Of a stretch of 35,863 nt of DNA, positions 1-8,925 are shown in pieces (positions within the stretch are counted from its first letter, which is position 1; each line of letters opens with the position of its first letter). The position numbers and the translations under genes were made by a program. Origin of the DNA: Deltaproteobacteria bacterium (GTDB lineage: Bacteria > Myxococcota > UBA796 > SXON01); assembly GCA_947483545.1 (NCBI GenBank), contig CANKNP010000007.1, positions 1 through 35,863 on the forward strand. Direction: 5' to 3'. The notes below the pieces were generated by a model. The model was not told the origin of the DNA. It was given only the letters and a program-made list of their open reading frames with translations, and did no database searches.

Positions 1-155
1 CAAACCGCCAGCCAAAGGCGGACGCCGGCCGGCCGCCACGCCCGGTGCCGGAGACCCGTCCAGAGCGCGCCGAGGAGCAGGAGTGCCGCGCTCAGGGACC
101 ATCCGATGGCGCTCGCCTCTGCGGCATCCTCGAGGCAGCCCGCAGTGGCAGGCAC

Positions 156-1073
156 CTATTGGTCCGAAGCGAGGTGACGGAGAGCGGACAGCCCACCAGA
201 CAGCTCACGGCCAGCAAAGATCGACCCGGCGAGCGCAGGGGCGAAGGCGACGAGGAGTCCAGCGGCGGGGCCGCTCAGGTGGGGGAGCAGGCGCCGGTGG
301 AGGAATCCGCTCACAACGAGTGGAATCCACGGGAGGAGCAGGACCCCCCAGGGTGGCGCGAGCTTCGTGACGTCTCGCCACGGTACCGGGCTGTCCTCAG
401 AGACCCAGGAACATAGCCGAACGACCGGTGCCACCCAGTACATCAGCGAAGCAAGGAGCCCCGAGGCCACCACGAACAACGCGACAAGCCCGCGCCTGTG
501 TGTGCCCTGACCAGGGGGCGAGTCCGCACCTGCCGCGACCCCGAGCAGGAGGAGGCCCGGGATCAGCGCGGAGAACGGCGCCCCGAAAAGCCCGCGGCTG
601 TCCGGCGCGACCAGCCAGGCACTCGCCGCCAGGAGCGTGAGGCCCAGCAGTTGGACCTGGAGCATTCGTCCAACTCGAAGCGGGTAGCGCGCCGCGAGGG
701 ACGCGACCGGACGAGCCGCCAAGCAGGCAGAACTCAGCGCGGCCACGAACAACGCGAGGCGCAGCAGGGGTGCCGCTGCGGGCACGGGGTAGTGTCCACG
801 GATGGACAGCCAGGCCCCGCCGACCGCGAGCGGCAGCAGGGACGCAGCGGGGAGCGACCACCATCCAGCCCGGGGACCGAACCCGGCCGCGAAGGCTCGG
901 GGGAGCAAACAGGCGACCGCTATGCTCAGGGCCAGGATCGCGATGGGCGGCGGGTCGGACGATACCCTGCTCTCCGCCACCGGGGTCCAAGCGAGTAGAA
1001 AGACGCCGAGCCCGAAGACAAGCAGGAAGAACAGCAACAGTCCGCAGCCAAGACCGGCGGCCCGCGGGGTCAC
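156..1073 (-). CDS. Polytopic inner-membrane protein, unknown function
   Basis: I do not recognise a family. The protein has about 305 residues and is strongly hydrophobic, with roughly eight candidate membrane segments rich in Leu, Ala, Val and Gly, the first directly after the start (LGCGLLLFFLLVFGLGVFL). Short Arg-rich loops separate the segments. A longer reading from an ATG at 1100 would add a poly-Gly stretch made from DNA that also codes the Arg/Gly tail of the gene upstream. I prefer the GTG at 1073, four bases after that gene's TGA and preceded by a G-rich Shine-Dalgarno-like stretch. The close spacing suggests co-transcription with the large repeat lipoprotein. No catalytic motif is visible; a transporter-like or structural membrane role is only a guess. 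Confidence 0.7.
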   Translation of the reverse strand: MTPRAAGLGCGLLLFFLLVFGLGVFLLAWTPVAESRVSSDPPPIAILALSIAVACLLPRAFAAGFGPRAGWWSLPAASLLPLAVGGAWLSIRGHYPVPAAAPLLRLALFVAALSSACLAARPVASLAARYPLRVGRMLQVQLLGLTLLAASAWLVAPDSRGLFGAPFSALIPGLLLLGVAAGADSPPGQGTHRRGLVALFVVASGLLASLMYWVAPVVRLCSWVSEDSPVPWRDVTKLAPPWGVLLLPWIPLVVSGFLHRRLLPHLSGPAAGLLVAFAPALAGSIFAGRELSGGLSALRHLASDQ

Positions 1074-1077
1074 GCGG

Positions 1078-4000
1078 TCACCCCCGCCGCCGCCGCCCAA
1101 TCAACACCGCCCCGACCAACCCAAAGCCCCAAGCGGCCCCAATCCCTGGCGCGGAACCACACTCACAGCTTGAGGTCTTGCCGACGATTGGATCCCCGCT
1201 GTCGATCACGCTGGTGTCGATCGGCTCGCCGGTGTCGAGGGTCGGGTCCTCGCCGTCACAGTCCTGGTCGATGCCGTCGTCGGGGATGTCCTCGGCGCGG
1301 GGGTACACGGTCTCGTCGGTGTCGTCGCAGTCGTCTTCGGTGGCGGCGGAGTAGCCCTCGGGGGCCACGCAGTCGATCATCGAGACCTCGGGGTCGGTGA
1401 AGCCGTCGCCGTCGGCGTCGGCGTACCAGGTGGAAGCGTCCGCGGATCCGGGGCCGTCGATGGTGCCGTCGCAGTCGTCGTCCACGCCGTTGCAGATCTC
1501 TGTCGCGTCGGGGTTCACGGCGGCGTCGCTGTCGTCGCACTCCTCGCAGGCGGGGAACGCGTCGGCGTCGAGATCCGCGTAGCCGGAAGACCCGTCGCAG
1601 TTGTAGTCCTCGGGGTCCGCGCAGTCGGTCTCGGGCGCGCCGGGGTGGTAGGCGGGATCGGAGTCGTCGCAGTCGCCGCCCATGCTGGCCAGCGCCTCGC
1701 CCAGGTCGGTGCAGTCGAGATCGGGGCTCACCATCGTGGCGGTGCTGTCCTGCCAGTAATCGTCGCGGTCGCCATCGACGTAGCACTCCTCGGTGCCGTC
1801 GCAGTCCTGATCGACCTCGTCGCCGGCGATCTCATCGACGCCGGGGTTGATGGCGGCGTCGGTGTCATCGCAGTCGGTGGGGTCGGCGACGTAGCCGAGG
1901 GGGGCCGAGCAGGCGTCGTCGCTCAAGGTCGCGTCGCCGTAGGTGTCGCTGTCGGCGTCTACGTAGAAGGTGGTCTCGACGCCTTCGTCGACCAGCGCGT
2001 CGCAGTCGTTGTCCACGAGGTCACACACCTCGATCGCGGCGGGGTTGATCGCGGCGTCGGCGTCGTCGCAGTCGTCGGAGGTCGTGTAGTAGCCGGAGGG
2101 CTGGTCGCAATAGTCCCCGGTGGTCGCTCCGGCGTAACCGTCCGAGTCACTATCCGCGTAGAACACGGACATTGTGGATGTATCAACGGATGTATCACCG
2201 TCGTCTGCGAGCCCGTCGCAGTCCTCGTCTGTATCGGATGTATCACACACCTCGGTCGCGCCAGGGTGGATGGCGGGGTCGGCGTCGTTGCAGTCGTCTG
2301 CCGTGGTGTAGTAGCCAGCCGGCTGATCACAGTACGAGCCGCTGGTTGTCCCGGCGTATGTATCACCATCTACGTCCGCGTAGAACGTGGACATTGTGGA
2401 TGTATCAGCGGATGTATCACCGTCGTCCGCGAGGCCATCGCAGTCCTCGTCTGTATCAAGTGTATCACAGACCTCCGTGGCGGCCGGGTTGATCGCGGCG
2501 TTCGTGTCGTCACAGTCCGTGGTGTCGGCGACATAGCCAGCGGGCTGATCGCACGCGCTCAGCGCGGTGGTGCCGCCGTAGGTGTCGCCATCGTCGTCGG
2601 CGTACCACACCGTGGTGGAGGACGTATCGGTGCCGGTGTCGGCGTCGTCGGCGAGGCCGTTGCAGTCTTCGTCCACGTCCAGCGCGTCGCAGATCTCGGT
2701 TGCGCCGGGATGCACGCTGGCGTCGGTGTCGTCGCAGTCGGTTGCGTCTGCGACGTAGCCGGCGGGGGTGTCGCAGGCGTCCATGGGCACGGCAGCGTCG
2801 CCGTAGCCATCGCCATCCGCGTCGGCGTACCAGGTGGTCTGGCCGGTCGCGGTGGTGTCGTCGGCGATACCGTCGCAGTTCTCGTCGATGTTCGCGGGGT
2901 CGCAGATCTCCACCGCGGCGGGGTTGACCGCGTTGTCGATGTCGTCGCAGTCCTCCAGGTAGCCGCCCCCGTTCGTCACGTAGCCATCGCCATCGTTGTC
3001 GGATCCGCCGAGCACCAGGATGGCCTCCCCGGCCACGGTGTTCGCGCCGGGAGAGCCGAGGATCACGTCCGCGTTGCCGTCGCCGTTCACGTCGCCGCTG
3101 CCGAGGCCCGTGCCCATCATGTCGGTGCCGGCACCCGTGAACGTGTTGGAGAGCGTGGAGATCGACGGGCCGACGCTGGACCCGTCGTACAGGCTCGCCT
3201 CGCCCGCAGACAGCAACACCCAACTACCGATGAGGAGCTCGTTGTAGCCATCATCGTCGGTGTCCGCGACGTAGGCGAGCGAAGCCCCGAACGAGGTCCC
3301 AGACGTGCCGGCGACGAGGTTGGCGGTGCTGCTCGTCGGCACGTCGGTGCCGTCGGAGGTGTAGATGTAGACGAGCCCAGCGCCGCTCGGGTAGGGGGCG
3401 CCCACGATGAGGTCGGCGTAACTGTCCCCGTTGTAGCTGCCCTCGATGTTGACGGAGGAGCCGTAGTAGTGGCCGGCGGTCGTGCCCGTGCGGTCTTCGG
3501 GGGCGGGCGGGTTGCCGGTGAAGAAGTCGGAGGCCCCCTCGTACAGGAGCGAGCGTCCGCGGCTGCTGGAGAAGGCCGGCGCGCCGATCGCGATCTCCGA
3601 GTAGGTGTCGGGCCCTTCGCTGCCACCCGCGCTCACGACCCAGCCGAACTGCATCCCCGTGTTGGTGCCCGAGAGGATGCGGAGGACAGTGGTGCTCGCG
3701 CCCGACGACGAGCCGGAGAACACCCAGGCCCGACCCTGCGAGCTGTTGTAGCCGTACTCGCCCGAGACCACGTCGCTGTAGCCATCGCCGTTCGCGTCGC
3801 CGCACGCGACGGAGGTGCCGAAGAAGGTGCTGGCGACAAGCGAACCGGTGAGCTTCTGGCTCATGCCCGCCGAGATGCCCGACGACGAACCGTGCCAGAT
3901 CCACACCGCACCGTCGTTGGCGCCGGACGTGGTCGAGTTGGGCGCGCCGATCACGAGGTCGTCGTAGCCGTCGCGGTTCAGGTCGCCCGTGTCGAGGCTG

Positions 4001-4836
4001 GACCCGAAGTAGCCGGCGCCCGAGGGAACGGTCAGGGTCACGTCGGGGGAGGTGTTCGGGACGGTGCTGGTGCCGTAGTAGACGTAGGCGGCCCCGACCC
4101 CGGCGTTTTTGCCCGGCGCGCCGATGGCGACGTCGGCCTTGCCGTCGTTGTTGAAGTCCCCGGTGGTGACCGAGGTGCCGAGGGCGTCGACCACGCTGGC
4201 GCCGGTCCAGGTCACGACGGCGGTGGTCATGACCGGGTCCACGTGGAGGGGCCACTGCGCGCCGGTGTCGTCGATGAGGATGCGGATCTGGTCGCCCTCG
4301 ACCTCAAAATGGGCAGGAACGGTCTGGCCAGCGTCGTCGAGGACCACGAGGCCGTCGTAAGACCAGGTGCCGCCACCGACGCCGCGGAGCTTTACGCCAT
4401 CGCCGACCAGGACGGGCCGCGCGCCGGTGACAGTGACGGCGAGCACGATCTCCCCGCTGCCGGACGGGCGGCGGGTCAAATCCCAGCCCTGCTCAGCCCC
4501 CGCGGTGGTGCTGCGCCACCACTCCCTCGCGCCATCGCGGTCGTAAGAGACCTCGCAGGGGCCCTCGCAGGTCAGGGCGGGCGTGGCGGGGACGGTCGAA
4601 TCGGGGTGCCCCCGACCCCAGCCGGCGAGCTGCAGGCCGACGCTCTCGTGCGGTCCGCGGAGGGTCGCCCCGCTGTCGGAGAGCGAAAGGAACAGGGGCT
4701 GGCCGGGCATGTGAGCCTGAAAACCATCGTTCGTAGGCGCAAAGTCGGCGTTGCCCAACGTAGCAGGGAGCGCCGCAGGGTCGGCACAGCCGGGGAGGAT
4801 GCCGAGGGCGAGGAGGACGAGGAGGCTTGTGCGCAC
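1078..4836 (-). CDS. Large FG-GAP / MopE-repeat surface lipoprotein with MYXO-CTERM-like tail
   Basis: Predicted secreted surface protein of about 1252 residues. The GTG at 4836 is chosen because it starts a lipoprotein signal peptide (MRTSLLVLLALGILPGC) with lipobox LPGC; an upstream ATG at 4920 would put about 28 unrelated residues before it. Order of parts: an N-terminal beta domain ending in WPLHVDPV, a typical lead-in to integrin-like propellers; FG-GAP repeats at about residues 200-610 with DxNxDGxxD calcium loops; then nine MopE-type units at about 610-1195 of the form CDDxDxxxxPxAxExCDxxDxDCDG, separated by YADxDGDxYG loops; an Asp/Thr linker; and a tail with CECG, a short hydrophobic run and RRRRG, resembling the MYXO-CTERM sorting signal. 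Family knowledge suggests calcium or copper binding and surface display. The actual ligand is unknown. Confidence 0.9.
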   Translation of the reverse strand: MRTSLLVLLALGILPGCADPAALPATLGNADFAPTNDGFQAHMPGQPLFLSLSDSGATLRGPHESVGLQLAGWGRGHPDSTVPATPALTCEGPCEVSYDRDGAREWWRSTTAGAEQGWDLTRRPSGSGEIVLAVTVTGARPVLVGDGVKLRGVGGGTWSYDGLVVLDDAGQTVPAHFEVEGDQIRILIDDTGAQWPLHVDPVMTTAVVTWTGASVVDALGTSVTTGDFNNDGKADVAIGAPGKNAGVGAAYVYYGTSTVPNTSPDVTLTVPSGAGYFGSSLDTGDLNRDGYDDLVIGAPNSTTSGANDGAVWIWHGSSSGISAGMSQKLTGSLVASTFFGTSVACGDANGDGYSDVVSGEYGYNSSQGRAWVFSGSSSGASTTVLRILSGTNTGMQFGWVVSAGGSEGPDTYSEIAIGAPAFSSSRGRSLLYEGASDFFTGNPPAPEDRTGTTAGHYYGSSVNIEGSYNGDSYADLIVGAPYPSGAGLVYIYTSDGTDVPTSSTANLVAGTSGTSFGASLAYVADTDDDGYNELLIGSWVLLSAGEASLYDGSSVGPSISTLSNTFTGAGTDMMGTGLGSGDVNGDGNADVILGSPGANTVAGEAILVLGGSDNDGDGYVTNGGGYLEDCDDIDNAVNPAAVEICDPANIDENCDGIADDTTATGQTTWYADADGDGYGDAAVPMDACDTPAGYVADATDCDDTDASVHPGATEICDALDVDEDCNGLADDADTGTDTSSTTVWYADDDGDTYGGTTALSACDQPAGYVADTTDCDDTNAAINPAATEVCDTLDTDEDCDGLADDGDTSADTSTMSTFYADVDGDTYAGTTSGSYCDQPAGYYTTADDCNDADPAIHPGATEVCDTSDTDEDCDGLADDGDTSVDTSTMSVFYADSDSDGYAGATTGDYCDQPSGYYTTSDDCDDADAAINPAAIEVCDLVDNDCDALVDEGVETTFYVDADSDTYGDATLSDDACSAPLGYVADPTDCDDTDAAINPGVDEIAGDEVDQDCDGTEECYVDGDRDDYWQDSTATMVSPDLDCTDLGEALASMGGDCDDSDPAYHPGAPETDCADPEDYNCDGSSGYADLDADAFPACEECDDSDAAVNPDATEICNGVDDDCDGTIDGPGSADASTWYADADGDGFTDPEVSMIDCVAPEGYSAATEDDCDDTDETVYPRAEDIPDDGIDQDCDGEDPTLDTGEPIDTSVIDSGDPIVGKTSSCECGSAPGIGAAWGFGLVGAVLIGRRRRG

Positions 4837-5096
4837 GGGGATCCCAGGATTCGCGCGGGGTCTACCAGCGATCTGGAGAATCGCAAAGGGGTTTTTGGGG
4901 GGGGCCGCAACGGGCCACACTCGTGAGGCCAGCCACCCGCGATCACATAGCGTAGCGCACGCGGGTACCCCGTGCCGTGCCGGGTGTGTCCATCGAGGTC
5001 ACCTCGCCTACCTGCAACGCAGCGCACCCCTGAACCTTGTCCATATCCCCGCTGGTCCAATTCACCTCGATCGCCAAACGTACCCGCTGCGGAAGA

Positions 5097-5627
5097 TCAG
5101 AAGTACCAGCGCACCCCGACTGAGGCGGTGACGCGGACATAGCATAAAGCCGGCAGTAATGCTGTTTGGAGCGACGGATGGGCGACACAATAGCCGTTGT
5201 AGCCCACGAGGGCGCCGACGTTTACGTAGGCTTCCAGCGGGAGCCGGCCCAATTGCAACGCGTTGCCCGCCCCTCCGCCTACAGCGACACGCGCATAACT
5301 TTCGTCGGACGCCAAGAAGTAGGCGCCCACGTCCACGTCCACATGCCAATAAAGGGACAATTGACCGAAGGTCCAATCCTCGCCGACGGTCAAGTACTCC
5401 GACTCGAAGGATCCGCGCATCGCGTAGTTCAGGCGGAGTTGCGGGATTACTTCGACGACGGAGGTACCGAGGAATACCGCTACCCCAGACTTGTCGTTCA
5501 TCCAGAACTTGCCAGTCGCACCGACATTGGGATCGCCGACGACAAGGCCAACTCCTACTCTTTTCGCTGAGCCGATCTCGGACTCGGCCCAGGCAAATTC
5601 GGTCAGGAGGAACAGGGAACAAAGCAT
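5097..5627 (-). CDS. Small outer-membrane beta-barrel protein
   Basis: A 176-residue exported protein. It begins with a short signal peptide (MLCSLFLLTEFAWA, cleavage likely before ES). The mature part alternates polar and hydrophobic residues with Gly and aromatic girdles, and ends in VGVRWYF, a terminal Phe typical of proteins inserted by the BAM machinery. The opening GVGLVVGDPNVGATGKFW resembles a conserved start seen in small Deltaproteobacterial barrels. GGAG sits five bases before the ATG. The gene lies between a methyltransferase gene and the large repeat lipoprotein with gaps of about 150 and 260 bases, so it may be its own unit. The function is unknown; no ligand or enzyme motif is visible. 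Confidence 0.8.
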   Translation of the reverse strand: MLCSLFLLTEFAWAESEIGSAKRVGVGLVVGDPNVGATGKFWMNDKSGVAVFLGTSVVEVIPQLRLNYAMRGSFESEYLTVGEDWTFGQLSLYWHVDVDVGAYFLASDESYARVAVGGGAGNALQLGRLPLEAYVNVGALVGYNGYCVAHPSLQTALLPALCYVRVTASVGVRWYF

Positions 5628-5693
5628 CAGATCTCCAAGTCGATTCGGTATTGCAGGGCTGCCGCAGCGTCCAGGGTGCCCTGTCGATGTGTC

Positions 5694-5722
5694 GATGTAG
5701 ATGCATCATCCAACCACATCAA
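5694..5722 (-). promoter_or_regulatory. Possible sigma-70-type promoter of the small barrel gene
   Basis: On the minus strand TTGATG (5722-5717) lies 17 bases before TACATC (5699-5694), about 67 bases upstream of the ATG at 5627. The -35 matches four of six consensus bases and the -10 only three. An 8-bp tandem (ACATCGAC twice) overlaps and follows the -10. It is a weak candidate, given because the gap holds nothing better. Confidence 0.22.
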
Positions 5723-5783
5723 GTCACGATCAGACCGGAGGCTTGACCACGCCCCCGGGCTGCTCGATGCGCTGCGGGCGTCC

Positions 5784-6650
5784 TCACCCCCGCACCGCCC
5801 CCACACAAAAGAACATCCGGACCTCAAACCGCCGGTCGTACACCCGCCGGATGTGCGCCACGCGGTCCTCCTGAGCGACGACCTCAAACCCCATCTCCCC
5901 GAAGGCGTCGAGGATGTCCGCCTCCGGTCCGGGCCTCCCTTCGGCGGGCTGGTCCAGCATGCCGAACGACGTGGTCAGCGTGATCAGGCCGCCGCGCGCG
6001 ACGAGATCGGCGGCGCCGTAGAGCACCTCGTTGATGCGGTCCCCCGTGCTGTCCAGCACGTCGCCAAGGTGAACCCAGGCGAACGATCCGCGGGGAAAGG
6101 GCGGTGTTTCGGCGTCGGCCACGGCGAAGTTCACGTCCATCACTGGGCGAAAGGGGACTTTGACCGAGCGGAGGCCGTTGCGGTGCGTCGGGATCTGCAC
6201 CACGGGGAGCGCGCCGGTCAGCACGCCCTTGGCGATGAGCACGCTGTCCAAGGAGAGGTCGAAGGCCCAGGTCTCGCGGCCGAGGCCGACCATGCGGCGG
6301 GCCATCGGGGCGATGCCGCAGCCGACGTCCACGGCGGGGCCGTCGGGAGCGAACTCGCCGGCGAAGCTCGCGCAGATCGCGTCGGGGCCGTCGTCGCCGA
6401 CGGAGGAGAGCCACTGGCCGAAGGCGCCGGGGGCGCCGAGCAGCCCGTAGGCCAGGTGGGGGGTGATGGGATCCGGAGCGTCTACCCTGGACATCTGCGC
6501 GGAGTTCAGCCCCCGGACAGAGGTCTGGAGCAGGAGGCCGCGGGGATCCGGGACCAGCACCGGCACGCCATCGACCACCGGGTAGACAATGCCGGCGTCC
6601 ACCGAGCGCCAGCCCTGAAGGGGTCCACGAGTGCGAGGGCAGACGAACAC
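5784..6650 (-). CDS. SAM-dependent methyltransferase with Trm112-like N-terminus
   Basis: A 288-residue class I methyltransferase. The first 35 or so residues (CPRTRGPLQ, then YPVVDGVPVLVPD) match the Trm112-like strand pattern usually fused to such enzymes, although only one of the family's zinc cysteines is visible. Motif I, AVDVGCGIAP, lies near residue 107; an acidic residue ends the next strand (WAFDLSLD); motif IV-like VHLGDVLD and a late TLTTSFGML follow. This fits a stand-alone methyltransferase acting on a small molecule, lipid or protein; the substrate cannot be told. The start is GTG at 6650. No Shine-Dalgarno sequence is obvious and the frame stays open a little upstream, so the start is uncertain. 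Confidence 0.82.
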   Translation of the reverse strand: MFVCPRTRGPLQGWRSVDAGIVYPVVDGVPVLVPDPRGLLLQTSVRGLNSAQMSRVDAPDPITPHLAYGLLGAPGAFGQWLSSVGDDGPDAICASFAGEFAPDGPAVDVGCGIAPMARRMVGLGRETWAFDLSLDSVLIAKGVLTGALPVVQIPTHRNGLRSVKVPFRPVMDVNFAVADAETPPFPRGSFAWVHLGDVLDSTGDRINEVLYGAADLVARGGLITLTTSFGMLDQPAEGRPGPEADILDAFGEMGFEVVAQEDRVAHIRRVYDRRFEVRMFFCVGAVRG

Positions 6651-6746
6651 GGGGGGAACGTAGCCTGCACCGATGCCAGCCGATGCGCCCGTCCCGCGCC
6701 CTCGCGGGGCGGGAGAATCGGCGACGGTCCGCTCCCGCGTTGCGCT

Positions 6747-7094
6747 TCACCCCCCCTCAGCCAGCACCGCCGCGACGGGGACCGGGAGCTTGGCCTCGAT
6801 CGCCTCCAGGCGCTTGTTCAACGACTCCAACCGGACCGTGGTCTGCTCGTCGATCTCGGAGGCCGCCTGGCGCGAGGCATCCACGTCGATGATCATGGCC
6901 TCGTAGTTGCGCTGCGTCATCCATAGGTTCAACGCCTGCATTCCAAAAACGAGGGTGATGAGCACCACGCGGGCCCAGTAGGTCTCCCGGGCGTGGCGCT
7001 CGTGAAACTCTTCGAGGTCGTGCGCGTTGATCGCGTCGTTCGCCTCGGCACGGTAGGGGAGACCGACGGACTTGACGTCTTGGATTTTGGGCAT
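6747..7094 (-). CDS. Small membrane-anchored coiled-coil protein
   Basis: I do not recognise a family. The protein has 115 residues: a polar, charged N-terminal 40 residues (HDLEEFHERHARETYWAR), one membrane segment at about 43-60 (VVLITLVFGMQALNLW), then a helix with heptad-like spacing at about 70-103 (IDEQTTVRLESLNKRLEAIE), and a short Pro/Val/Ala tail. This layout suits a bitopic protein with a periplasmic or cytoplasmic coiled coil, perhaps an accessory or scaffold subunit. AAGG precedes the ATG by a few bases. The tandem 31-nt repeat array lies directly upstream, between this gene and the barrel gene at 7369-8850. Confidence 0.6.
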   Translation of the reverse strand: MPKIQDVKSVGLPYRAEANDAINAHDLEEFHERHARETYWARVVLITLVFGMQALNLWMTQRNYEAMIIDVDASRQAASEIDEQTTVRLESLNKRLEAIEAKLPVPVAAVLAEGG

Positions 7095-7166
7095 TCGGAC
7101 CTTGGGAGTGTCCGGACTTTACAACTTCTAGACGAGGAAGGGAAGGGGGGCACAAGAATCTGAGCG

Positions 7167-7251
7167 GCCCGCCAAAACTCTCATGAGAGCACGGGAGGCC
7201 CGCCAAAACTCTCACGAGAGCAGGAGCGGCGCGCCAAAACTCTCATGAGCG
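7167..7251. repeat. Tandem 31-nt repeat array, locus 1
   Basis: Two full 31-nt units (7167-7197 and 7198-7228) and a partial third (7229-7251) stand head to tail with an exact 31-base period. Each has a GC-rich start (GCCCGCC), an A4 run, a palindromic centre CTCTCATGAGAG (the second has C for T), and a G-rich end (GCACGGGAG). A decayed copy may precede them at about 7130-7166. There are no spacers, so this is not a CRISPR array. A related array lies at 23588-23674. The function is unknown. Confidence 0.85.
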
Positions 7252-7368
7252 CCCCGCCGCCGATCCGCGCGCTCGGCGAGCCTCGCGTGCGGCCCGCCAC
7301 GGCCGACCGCGCGAGCAGGAGAGCCCTGCACACGCAGACGCCCAGCCCCACGCTCCGCCCGCAGACCC

Positions 7369-8850
7369 CTACTCCTCGTCCTCGAAGCTCTCCCGCGGCT
7401 CGCCCTTGGCCCCGAAGAGGCGAATCTGCAGCGCCCCTTGGATGCCGGCGCCGACGATGCCAGCGCCTTGCGCGGGCGTTGGATCGGGGACCACCGCCTG
7501 CGTCCCGGTGTGGTCCGACTGCGCCCCTGCCCCGGTGAGCAGCACGGAGATCGGCACCTGCAGCACAAAGTCGATGTTCTTGCTCAGGCGCGCCTCGCCG
7601 CCGACGTAGCCCACGGCCACGAAGAGCTGAGGGGCGTCGAACACCGCGATTTCCTCCGGCATGAGCAGGAAGTCCGTGACGGTGTAGCCGCGCATCCAGT
7701 CCAGCCCCACGCCGAAGCGGGGTCGGATGCTGCTGGCGGGGAGGAGGCCAACGCTGACCCGCGGTCCGAGGGTGAGCCGGGAGGCGGGGTAGATCGTCTC
7801 CTCGGTGGGCTCCTCGGGCTGGTTCACCACGTAGTCGTCTACGTCGATGGTAAAATGTCCGGTTTGAAAGCCGATAGACAGACCGATGTCGAGGACCGGC
7901 AGCACCCCGTAGCCCAGCACCGCGGAGACGGTGCCGCCGCCGCCGGTCTGCTGGGTCTGCGCGGACCAGGAGTCCACGAGCTGGATGTTCTCGTCCGTCG
8001 CGTAGGCGGCGTGAAAAGCCCCGGCCATCGGGCCGTTCGCGTACCCGAAGGTGGGGGCGATCATCACTTGACCCTTGCGGCCCGCGGCGCGCTGTCGCCA
8101 CACAAGCAGGCTGAACCCGGAGTTTTTGTAGCGGATGTACTCGCCGGGCCCCATGTCCAGGCGCTCCCAGGGCTTCGCAGCGTCGGTGTTGGAGTCCTCG
8201 GCGATGTTCTCGACGGTGTACGTGGTCTTGGGAATCGCCCGGTTGGGCCGGGACAGCGCGACGGTGACCTCGCCGAGGTCCTGGGAGAGCTGGGCGATCT
8301 GGCGGGCCACGGCCTCGTTGTCGACGGTCGGGCCTTGATCCTCGTCGTCATCGTCGCGGATGTCGTCCTCCTGGCCGATCTCTCCGTGGATGGCGGCCGC
8401 CAGGACCCTCGCGACGCCCTGGGCGAACACCTTGTCGTCGCCCGCAGCCAGCTCGCTCTTGAAGCTCACGACGACGCGGCTCTGGACCATGTCGAGGATG
8501 TCCACCTCGACCTCGCTGCCATCGACGGTGGTGCGCACGCGGCCGGTCACGGCGAAGTCGGCGTTGCCGCGCTCAGCGATGATGCTGGTGCACGCCAGAT
8601 AGTCGCCCGGGGGGCAGCCGCGCATGTAGATGCGGGCGGAGTAGTCCTGGAAGTCCCGGGTGTCTTCGATGCGGACGACGCGCAGCTCGTCGTCCTTGCC
8701 GATCTCCTGGGCGAGGTAATTCTCAAGCAGCGTGGCGAGGGCGGTGGCCTCGGGGGTCGTCGGCTCGAGCGCGGAGACGAGGACAGGCGTGGGCTCCGCG
8801 GCGTGCGCGGGTTGGCTAAGGGCGAGGATTACAGAGAGGGCCGTTTGCAC
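7369..8850 (-). CDS. Exported two-part outer-membrane protein (periplasmic domain plus beta-barrel)
   Basis: A 493-residue exported protein starting with GTG and a signal peptide (MQTALSVILALSQPAHAA). Residues of about 20-165 alternate helices and strands in the way of TolB-N/FlgO-like domains (LATLLENYLAQEI, then GNADFAVTGRVRT and VSFKSELAAGDDKVFAQGVARVLAAAI). An acidic linker (DDIRDDDDEDQ) and a short coiled coil (ARQIAQLSQDLGEV) follow. From about residue 230 the pattern is that of a beta-barrel, with many Gly/aromatic strand ends (GPRVSVGLLP, RFGVGLDWMRGYTV, VAVGYVGGEARLS). The protein ends with an acidic tail (ESFEDEE) instead of the usual final Phe, which is odd for a barrel. The function is unknown; a link between a periplasmic binding domain and the outer membrane is likely. 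Confidence 0.8.
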   Translation of the reverse strand: MQTALSVILALSQPAHAAEPTPVLVSALEPTTPEATALATLLENYLAQEIGKDDELRVVRIEDTRDFQDYSARIYMRGCPPGDYLACTSIIAERGNADFAVTGRVRTTVDGSEVEVDILDMVQSRVVVSFKSELAAGDDKVFAQGVARVLAAAIHGEIGQEDDIRDDDDEDQGPTVDNEAVARQIAQLSQDLGEVTVALSRPNRAIPKTTYTVENIAEDSNTDAAKPWERLDMGPGEYIRYKNSGFSLLVWRQRAAGRKGQVMIAPTFGYANGPMAGAFHAAYATDENIQLVDSWSAQTQQTGGGGTVSAVLGYGVLPVLDIGLSIGFQTGHFTIDVDDYVVNQPEEPTEETIYPASRLTLGPRVSVGLLPASSIRPRFGVGLDWMRGYTVTDFLLMPEEIAVFDAPQLFVAVGYVGGEARLSKNIDFVLQVPISVLLTGAGAQSDHTGTQAVVPDPTPAQGAGIVGAGIQGALQIRLFGAKGEPRESFEDEE

Positions 8851-8857
8851 CGGCGCA

Positions 8858-8895
8858 GGGTACCGCTCTGCTTTGTGGAGGGCAAGCCCCCCTCT
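8858..8895 (-). repeat. Interspersed GGGGCTTGCCC element, copy A
   Basis: Minus-strand copy just after malQ. It contains GGGGGGCTTGCCCTCCACAA followed by AGCAGAGCGGTACCC and can form a short GC-rich hairpin. It matches copy C (28179-28217) over more than 30 bases with only a few differences. No T-run follows, so it is not a standard intrinsic terminator. Confidence 0.7.
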
Positions 8896-8925
8896 CCGAC
8901 CTCCGGCCTTCGGCCTCCAGCCTTT

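Noticed and set aside
1645..4926. 1093-codon open frame on the plus strand opposite the large repeat lipoprotein
   Set aside because: It is antisense to a clear repeat protein; its Val/Gly/Ala/Arg composition is that of a shadow frame in GC-rich repetitive DNA.
7167..7251. CRISPR array
   Set aside because: Units are directly adjacent with no spacers and no cas gene is present.
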